Part shown: positions 59,030-64,000 of the stretch, in pieces | Numbering within the stretch: the first letter of the stretch is position 1 | How the letters are laid out: each line of letters opens with the position of its first letter | Virus record (IMG/VR): IMGVR_UViG_3300036790_000425 | Location: 62,001 to 126,000 of that record | From: a virus | Reading direction: 5' to 3' (one strand) | Length of the DNA stretch: 64,000 bases | Made by a program: the position numbers and the translations under genes | The notes under the pieces: model-generated | Seen by the model: only the letters and a program-made list of their open reading frames with translations | Databases searched by the model: none | What the model was told of the DNA's origin: nothing

Positions 59030-59050
59030 GCTGGCTCCTCTGCCTCGTTT

Positions 59051-59060
59051 CTTCCGGGGC
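59051..59060 (-). repeat. GCCCCGGAAG late intergenic element
   Basis: Minus-strand GCCCCGGAAG in the 30-bp gap between the stop at 59060 and the sheath start. A shorter GGCCCGGAAG (59691-59700) precedes the next gene and another (61977-61985) precedes the PPOX gene. Confidence 0.6.
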
Positions 59061-59686
59061 TAGCTGGTGATGTCGATGACCGAGGTCTCATCCGGGGCGC
59101 CGCCGTTGGTGGCGACCACCTGGATCTCGGTCAGGTTGACCAGCTCGGTGCTGTTCGGGTCGGACACGAACTCCCCGATGACCTGGATGGCGAAGCCGCG
59201 CTCGTAGATCACGTCCATCGTGGCCCAGGGCGTCCCCGGGGCGGCGGCGGACGGCCGGTCTTCCACGGTGTCAAAGGACCAGACGCTGGCGATCAGCGGC
59301 GCAGCCTCGACCACCTGGCGGAACTTCGAGGGGAACTCCGACTGGGCCGCGTAGGCCGTCATCGCGATCAGCTGGTCATAGATCAGGTCGCGCTCGTTCG
59401 AGCTGAGCGCCACCACGGTGAAGGTCACGTGCCCGGCGAACCGCCAGCGCGCGTAGGCGTTGCCGTCGGCGTCCATCTCGGTGTAGGCGATGCCGACCGT
59501 GCGCAGCTCGCTGCCCTCGTAATCCACCCAGACGGCCGGGTAGCTGGCCTCCTCGACCGGGTACTCGATCGAGACGTAGACGGGCTTCTGGCCGCCGTCA
59601 GCATCAGGCGCGGGGTAGCGGGCCAGGAACGACTGCTGGATGGCATCGACAGCCGTCGTCTTGATCGTCCGGAGAAACCCGCTCAC
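59060..59686 (-). CDS. tail terminator/completion-type protein
   Basis: This is a 208-residue protein immediately upstream of the sheath, where a tail terminator or neck-to-tail adaptor is usual. The N-terminus is helical (FLRTIKTTAVDAIQQSFLAR) and the body mixes strands and helices (FAGHVTFTVVALSSNERDLI; LIASVWSFDTVEDRPS), in keeping with terminator folds. GTG 59686 is preceded by GGAAGTAGT; the longer frame to 59791 crosses a repeat region. The role is inferred from order. Confidence 0.65.
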   Translation of the reverse strand: MSGFLRTIKTTAVDAIQQSFLARYPAPDADGGQKPVYVSIEYPVEEASYPAVWVDYEGSELRTVGIAYTEMDADGNAYARWRFAGHVTFTVVALSSNERDLIYDQLIAMTAYAAQSEFPSKFRQVVEAAPLIASVWSFDTVEDRPSAAAPGTPWATMDVIYERGFAIQVIGEFVSDPNSTELVNLTEIQVVATNGGAPDETSVIDITS

Positions 59687-59698
59687 ACTACTTCCGGG

Positions 59699-59755
59699 CC
59701 GGGCATGCAGAAGGGCCCTCGGCAGGCAGTGTCCGGATACACACCGGGCATGCAG
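59699..59755. repeat. direct repeat CCGGGCATGCAG in a divergent gap
   Basis: Two copies (59699-59710 and 59744-59755, 45 bp apart) lie in the 200-bp gap between the minus-strand tail gene and the plus-strand flavohaemoglobin. Candidate regulatory site; no clear promoter seen in the remaining gap (59756-59885). Confidence 0.5.
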
Positions 59756-59885
59756 GAGGCCCGGCACTCGCGCACCGGGCCGTCCCGTCACTGGCGGAGC
59801 AACGGCATGTGACTCCGCTGATCAGGGTAACCCGGGAGAGCGCGGCTGAGTAGTCTGTGCGATTGCGGCAGCAGAAGGGTGACTC

Positions 59886-61301
59886 TTGAGCCAGCGTTCC
59901 CGCGCGCCAGTGCACAGAGACCGCTCGGGCCCCGCTGCCTGGTGGCGGGCCCGCACGTCGGCCATCGACCTGTCTCTCCTGGAGCGCGTCCTAGGCGGCC
60001 TGCGGCGGATCCCGGAGGACCCGCCCCCGGCACAGTCCAACGGTCATGTCCCGCTGCCCCGGAGGCAGCTGTCCAGGGCAGCGCCGCGAGGGGAGCACGC
60101 CCGGCTGCCCGTGAGCACCCCGGAGCCGCCGCTCCCGCCGGAGCCCGGGCCCGCGGACCCGGCTATCGTCGCGGTGCGCGCCTCGTTCGACGCCCTGGGC
60201 GATAACGAGGACAAGGCGACCAACTACTTCTACAGCTGCCTGTTCGTCGCCCACCCCGAGCTGCGGCAGATGTTCCCGCCCGCGATGGATGAGCAGCGGG
60301 ACCGGCTGTTCCGGGCCATCCGCAAGATCGTGGACACGATGAGCACGCCCGCCGAGCTGGCGGACTACCTGGCGCAGCTCGGCCGCGATCACCGCAAGTA
60401 CGGGGTCACCCCGCAGATGTACGGCGCCCTGGGCGAGGCATTCAACCAGGCGCTGCGCAGGTACGCCGGGGCAGTGTTCACCCCGGCCGCGGAGGAGGCC
60501 TGGACGCAGGCTTACCTGGCGGCCTCCTCGATCATGATCCGGGCAGCCGAGTCCGATCCGGGGCCGGCATCCGTGACCGGGTACGTGATCGAGCACAGCT
60601 ACCGGGGCAACGGGATCGCGACCATGACCGTGGCCCCGGCCGGGCCGCTGCCCTACCTGGCCGGCCAGCACGTCACGATTGAGCACCCGCGCTGGCCGCG
60701 GGTGTGGCGGCCGTACTCGATCGCCAACCGGCCGCGCGACGACGGGATGCTGACCTTCCACGTCAGGGCGGTGTCCGGCGGCTGGGTCAGCAGCTCCCTG
60801 GTGCACTACACCAGCCCCGGCATGCAGCTGACCCTCGGGCCGGCGCTCGGCGGCATGACCCTGGGCCGGGCCGCCAGCCGGGATCTGGTGTGCATCGCCG
60901 GCGGCACCGGGCTGAGCCCGGTGAAGGCCATCGTGGAGCAAGCCGTCCGGGACTCCCTGAGCCGCGGGGAGGCCCGCTCGGTGCACCTGTACTGCGGTGC
61001 CCGGCACCGCGAGGAGCTGTACGACCTGGAGGGGCTGTGGAAGATCTCCGACGCCTATCCGGGCCTGATCGTCACCCCTGTCACCTCCGACGACGTGCTG
61101 TTCGAGGGCATGCAGGGCAACGTCGGCCGGGTGGCAGCCCGGTACCTGCCGCACGGTGACTGCGAGGTCTACGTGGCCGGCCCGGAGAAGATGGTCCGGG
61201 AGACGATCATCCTGCTGGCTGCTGCGGGAGTGCCGCCGGACCGGGTGCACTACGATGACGCGCTGCTGGCCGGGCGCGAGCGCGTCGGCTCAGGTACCTG
61301 A
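59886..61301 (+). CDS. flavohaemoglobin-like NO dioxygenase
   Basis: This is a 471-residue protein. After a Pro/Arg-rich N-terminal extension of about 90 residues comes a globin domain (about 92-225). It includes FASxx-like RASFDALGDNEDKATNYFYS and the proximal-His segment RDHRKYGVTPQMYGALGEAF. The ferredoxin-reductase half has WRPYSIANRPRDDG (FAD), CIAGGTGLSPVKAIV and VYVAGPEKMV (NAD(P)H). Such enzymes convert nitric oxide to nitrate. TTG 59886 has AGAAGGG 7 nt upstream. It stands alone on the plus strand inside the tail cluster and its 3' end overlaps the convergent PPOX gene by 12 nt. A phage-borne copy is unusual; a redox enzyme of another kind is possible. Confidence 0.88.
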   Translation: MSQRSRAPVHRDRSGPAAWWRARTSAIDLSLLERVLGGLRRIPEDPPPAQSNGHVPLPRRQLSRAAPRGEHARLPVSTPEPPLPPEPGPADPAIVAVRASFDALGDNEDKATNYFYSCLFVAHPELRQMFPPAMDEQRDRLFRAIRKIVDTMSTPAELADYLAQLGRDHRKYGVTPQMYGALGEAFNQALRRYAGAVFTPAAEEAWTQAYLAASSIMIRAAESDPGPASVTGYVIEHSYRGNGIATMTVAPAGPLPYLAGQHVTIEHPRWPRVWRPYSIANRPRDDGMLTFHVRAVSGGWVSSSLVHYTSPGMQLTLGPALGGMTLGRAASRDLVCIAGGTGLSPVKAIVEQAVRDSLSRGEARSVHLYCGARHREELYDLEGLWKISDAYPGLIVTPVTSDDVLFEGMQGNVGRVAARYLPHGDCEVYVAGPEKMVRETIILLAAAGVPPDRVHYDDALLAGRERVGSGT

Positions 61302-61952
61302 CACCCCGAAGAAGTCGCCGCCCTTGTGCCGGGGATTGTCGGTGCCCCAGTGCCGGACGCGAGGCCCGGGGACCAGCTTGGGGATGTGCTTGGAGCAGTG
61401 CACGTAGGCCTCCTCGACGCGCACCGCCACCCAGTGCTCGGCCCGCCGGCCGGGGCTCGTCTCATCCGGCACGCCCGGGTCCAGGAGCTGCATCTCCTGG
61501 CGGGTCAGGATGCGGGCCTCGCCGTTCACGTGCAGGCCGATCAGGTCCCGGGTGAAGTCCACCAGGAAGATTCCGATATGCGGGTTCTCCGCGATGTTCC
61601 CGAGGCTGGCCAGGACTCCGTTGCCCCGGTACTCGGGGTAGGCCAGCGTGCTGGTGCCGAGCACCCGGATGAAGCCTGGCGCTCCTGCCCGCATGCTGGA
61701 GTCGCACTCGCCCCGGGAGTCGGAGGTGGCGATGAAGGCCAGCTCCATCCGGCTGATGAACTCGATCATCCGCGGAGTCAGCGCGGTGGCGAACTGGGTC
61801 CGGTAGAAGCGCTCGGCCCGGTCCCGGGTATCGTCCCGGTCCTGGATCAGGTGCTCCCCGGCGGACCCGGGGCGGGTGTCCTGAGGCGATGCCGCGGGCG
61901 CGGCCAGGTGCTTAGGGGCACGGGTCCGCCGGAACGGGGAGAGCAGAGACAC
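61290..61952 (-). CDS. PPOX-fold flavin-binding oxidoreductase
   Basis: This is a 220-residue protein of the pyridoxamine-5'-phosphate-oxidase-like split-barrel fold. The core is ELAFIATSDSRGECDSSMRA, APGFIRVLGTSTLAYPEYRG and LASLGNIAENPHIGIFLVDF, then LIGLHVNGEARILT. It ends AYVHCSKHIPKLVPGP, as in the subfamily that in bacteria is sometimes fused to a ferredoxin-reductase module. Convergence with the flavohaemoglobin (12-nt overlap) suggests they travel together and may share a redox task. GTG start; extension of about 40 Pro/Ala-rich residues before the domain. Confidence 0.82.
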   Translation of the reverse strand: MSLLSPFRRTRAPKHLAAPAASPQDTRPGSAGEHLIQDRDDTRDRAERFYRTQFATALTPRMIEFISRMELAFIATSDSRGECDSSMRAGAPGFIRVLGTSTLAYPEYRGNGVLASLGNIAENPHIGIFLVDFTRDLIGLHVNGEARILTRQEMQLLDPGVPDETSPGRRAEHWVAVRVEEAYVHCSKHIPKLVPGPRVRHWGTDNPRHKGGDFFGVSGT

Positions 61953-61998
61953 GGGGATACCTTCCGCTTCCGGGCAATCCGGTCAGCGTAGCCCAGTA

Positions 61999-62700
61999 TC
62001 AGAAGCGGGCTCTCCAGCTGCGGTCGGCAGCGTAGATCCGCAGCGGGATGATCCCGGCCCGCTGGGCAGCCAGGGACATGGCATGATTCAGGAACAGCCG
62101 GGGGGCCAGCCCGGGGTGCCGCCAGCGGACCCCGATATTGCCTCTCGCCACTGCCCCGCCTGAGCGACCCGGGGTGGTGCCCGGGCGGCCGGCCTCACGG
62201 CGCCCGACCCGGCCGGGGGCACCGGGGTAGCTCGCCGGGACGGTGTACTCCTGGTAGGTCCCGTCCGCCACCTTGCGCCGCACCGTCCGGCGGGTGCCTG
62301 GCATCGCGGCCCGCCGGAAGATCAGGATCTGGGTCTTGCCCGAGAGGGTGAGCCGGGTCCGGGCCCTCGGGTTCTTCTGGCGCTCCTCGCCGGTCGGGTC
62401 GTCGATCCACATCGGGATCGTCTTGCCGGCCAGGGCGAACATCGTGAACGGCCGGATGCCCTGCTCCTGGAACCACACGTACGAATCCTGGAACCCGACC
62501 CCGAAGAAGCCGGTGCCGTACAGCGGGAACAGCCGGGAGGCGGCCGTGCCGGACAGTTTCGGCATCACCCGCCGGGCCTCCCGGACGGCCTCGTTGGCCA
62601 TCATCCGGGCCCGCTTCCCGGACAGTCCCGGGACTTTCATGATCAGCCGGTCAGGGTGCGGGCTGATCATCATCTCCTGGGTCTCCAGGAGCCCGGGCAC
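61999..62700 (-). CDS. virion structural protein (neck/tail completion type)
   Basis: This is a 233-residue protein, basic, with SGKRARMMANEAVREARRVM (about 27-46) and FGVGFQDSYVWFQEQGIRPF (about 66-85), then a long basic loop rich in Arg/Gly (about 135-195). FQDSYVWFQEQGI-type motifs occur in phage neck/minor tail proteins. The GTG start lies 3 nt after the upstream stop with GGGAG at good spacing. Exact role undetermined. Confidence 0.62.
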   Translation of the reverse strand: MPGLLETQEMMISPHPDRLIMKVPGLSGKRARMMANEAVREARRVMPKLSGTAASRLFPLYGTGFFGVGFQDSYVWFQEQGIRPFTMFALAGKTIPMWIDDPTGEERQKNPRARTRLTLSGKTQILIFRRAAMPGTRRTVRRKVADGTYQEYTVPASYPGAPGRVGRREAGRPGTTPGRSGGAVARGNIGVRWRHPGLAPRLFLNHAMSLAAQRAGIIPLRIYAADRSWRARF

Positions 62701-62703
62701 GAG

Positions 62704-64000
62704 TCAGCTCCCGGGCGGCAGGGAAGCCGGCGGCTGGTAGCTGCCCGATGCCGCCGGGGGCGGGCTCTCCTGCGGGATCAGCGGCCCGTTCAGCTGCTCG
62801 ATCCAGGCATAGCTCACCGGTACCCGGGTGTAAGTGCCGAGCGCGACGGCCAGCAGCTCTCCCGGCGGCGGGATGACGTAGGCCACCGAGGCGCGCGGAT
62901 CCTCCAGGCTGGCGTTCATCAGGTTGTAGGCGATGGCCGCCGTCTGCTGCCACGGCGTGGCGAAGCCGGTCCGCAGGGTGACCCGGCCGGGCACCGCGAG
63001 CTGGTAGCGGCGGCCGTCGGAGCGGAACATGTAGTCCAGTGTGTGAGCCCGGAAGTCCGGGGTGGCCTGGATGGAGACCGTGCCGGGATTGACCACGCCC
63101 TTGCGGCTGCGCTGGAGGTTCTGCTCGGTGTCGGTCAGGATGGCCGGCCGGATGATCAGCGCCCGCACGCCGGGAACCTGGACCGTGGCCGCCGCGATGA
63201 TCTGGGTGCCGAAGCACAGCGTGCACCGGTACTGGTTACCCTGCCCGTAGGCGGCAGCGATCGCTGCCTCCGGGCCGGTACCGTAATCGGGCTGGGCCGG
63301 GCTCAGCGGGATGACCCGGCCCGGCTCGAAGCACCTGGTGCAGCGCTGCGCGATGCCCGCGGCCAGGTCCTCGGGCCGCCACAGCAGGCAGAACATGACC
63401 AGCTCCCCGTACTGCCACAGGGCCTGGGCGTGCCGCTGCCGCTCCTGCTCGATCGTGAAGTGCTGGACGTCGCGCTGCCAGGCCGGCTGCTCGCGCGGCG
63501 GCGGCGCGGACCAGGGGGTGATCCGGGTCTCCGCGACCGTGGTCATCGAGGCGCTGGCGGCCATCACGGCCTGAGTGACGACAGTATTAAGCGGCACGGC
63601 GCTGAGAGCCGCCGCAGCGCTCAGCGGGGCACGGGCCAGGGCATCACCCGTGGCCGTCGCCCGCAGCGTCATGGCGGCCCGCAGGGACGCGCGGGCGGCC
63701 CTTGAGACGCCGGCCGCGGCGGCGAGGTGCGGGCTGGCGGCCAGGTGCGCCGCCGGGTGCACCAGCGGGATGGCCTGGAGGACCGGGGAGGCACTCAGGT
63801 GGGCGGCCGTGACAGCGGTCCGGCGTGCTGCCGCCTGGACGGCCGCAGCTGCGCTCAGGTGGGCCGCGGCGGGGATGACGCGGCCTCCGGTGACGGTCAG
63901 CCGGGGCTGGGCGCTCAGGCCCGCTGAGGCCCGCTGGGACCGGAAGCCGTCAGCTGTCAGCAGGGCGTGCGCCGTGAGCGCGGCAGCGGCCCGCCCGGTG
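62704..64000 (-). CDS. virion protein with zinc-type motif, partial at the window edge
   Basis: The frame is open from the right edge to the stop at 62704, so the start is outside the window (GTG 63762 is the nearest fully visible start). The visible N-terminal 130 residues are repetitive Ala/Leu/Ser (TAAHLSASPVLQA, PAAAHLSAAAAVQA, PAAHLAASPHLAA). Then come a helical segment and two cysteine pairs, RCTRCFEPG and RCTLCFGTQ (about 60 residues apart), and a beta-rich domain (HTLDYMFRSDGRRYQLAVPG) ending in a Pro/Ser tail. The order suggests a neck or tail-connector component; the repeats may form a linker. Confidence 0.65.
   Translation of the reverse strand, partial: TGRAAAALTAHALLTADGFRSQRASAGLSAQPRLTVTGGRVIPAAAHLSAAAAVQAAARRTAVTAAHLSASPVLQAIPLVHPAAHLAASPHLAAAAGVSRAARASLRAAMTLRATATGDALARAPLSAAAALSAVPLNTVVTQAVMAASASMTTVAETRITPWSAPPPREQPAWQRDVQHFTIEQERQRHAQALWQYGELVMFCLLWRPEDLAAGIAQRCTRCFEPGRVIPLSPAQPDYGTGPEAAIAAAYGQGNQYRCTLCFGTQIIAAATVQVPGVRALIIRPAILTDTEQNLQRSRKGVVNPGTVSIQATPDFRAHTLDYMFRSDGRRYQLAVPGRVTLRTGFATPWQQTAAIAYNLMNASLEDPRASVAYVIPPPGELLAVALGTYTRVPVSYAWIEQLNGPLIPQESPPPAASGSYQPPASLPPGS

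Noticed and set aside
31318-64000. tailocin or extracellular contractile injection system
   Set aside because: A tape measure, neck-type proteins and a large replication module point to a replicating phage; although capsid genes are outside the window, the replisome argues against a headless particle.

Overview
The window is a GC-rich stretch of a large contractile-tailed phage, or phage-plasmid, of an actinobacterial host. The virion evidence is a tail sheath, tail tube, frameshifted tail-assembly chaperone, tape measure, tail hub/lysin, gp25-like wedge, baseplate J protein and giant fibres. The actinobacterial signature is an Lsr2 homologue, a DivIVA-domain protein, a TraB/FtsK-type DNA translocase beside a DUF2637 (Spd-like) membrane protein, GTG/TTG starts, and promoters that place the start codon at the predicted transcription start (leaderless mRNAs). 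Capsid, portal, terminase, integrase and tRNA genes are not visible here, so the genome is clearly larger than the window.

Layout, left to right. 0.2-7.7 kb (minus strand) is one tightly overlapping replication/recombination operon: a DnaE-type replicase with a PHP domain, a small zinc-type protein, a RecA/UvsX-like recombinase, two PD-(D/E)XK-type nucleases, a RuvC-like resolvase and an unknown. 7.8-14.8 kb holds a putative ssDNA-binding protein, unknowns, a primase-polymerase/D5 helicase, a FEN-type 5' nuclease and an HTH protein. 14.9-18.9 kb is a set of short transcription units, three of which (14.9, 17.5 and 17.9 kb) are each preceded by a hairpin terminator followed by a promoter carrying the same 19-bp element; they include a GIY-YIG-like nuclease and an ArdC-type antirestriction protein. 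19-24.3 kb looks imported from a conjugative plasmid: an Arg/Gly-rich membrane protein, a DUF2637 protein and a divergent TraB/FtsK motor, around a 330-bp repeat-rich gap. 24.3-27.1 kb carries the DivIVA-like protein, small virion-type proteins and a GH25 lysozyme. 27.2-31.3 kb has divergent DinG-like and SNF2-like helicases. 31.3-64 kb is the tail/baseplate cluster on the minus strand, interrupted by two plus-strand inserts: a membrane protein plus a SLOG-domain protein, and a flavohaemoglobin lying convergent with a PPOX-fold flavoprotein.

Working together, the left half can replicate and recombine DNA largely independently of the host (own replicase, primase-helicase, nucleases, recombinase). 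ArdC and the TraB/Spd-like genes suggest an extrachromosomal or transfer phase. The right half builds a contractile particle with wall-degrading hub enzymes and carbohydrate-active fibres. Two signals recur. Nine copies of a 19-bp promoter/operator element (consensus ATACAGGTTTTCTTGCTAA on the minus strand) control early and accessory units. A GCCCCGGAAG-like element sits in the short gaps between late genes. Four units appear leaderless, with exactly 6 nt between the -10 hexamer and the start codon.

All product names are from reading motifs and gene order by eye; no database search was possible. Starts were chosen by overlap with the upstream stop, Shine-Dalgarno position, or promoter spacing.
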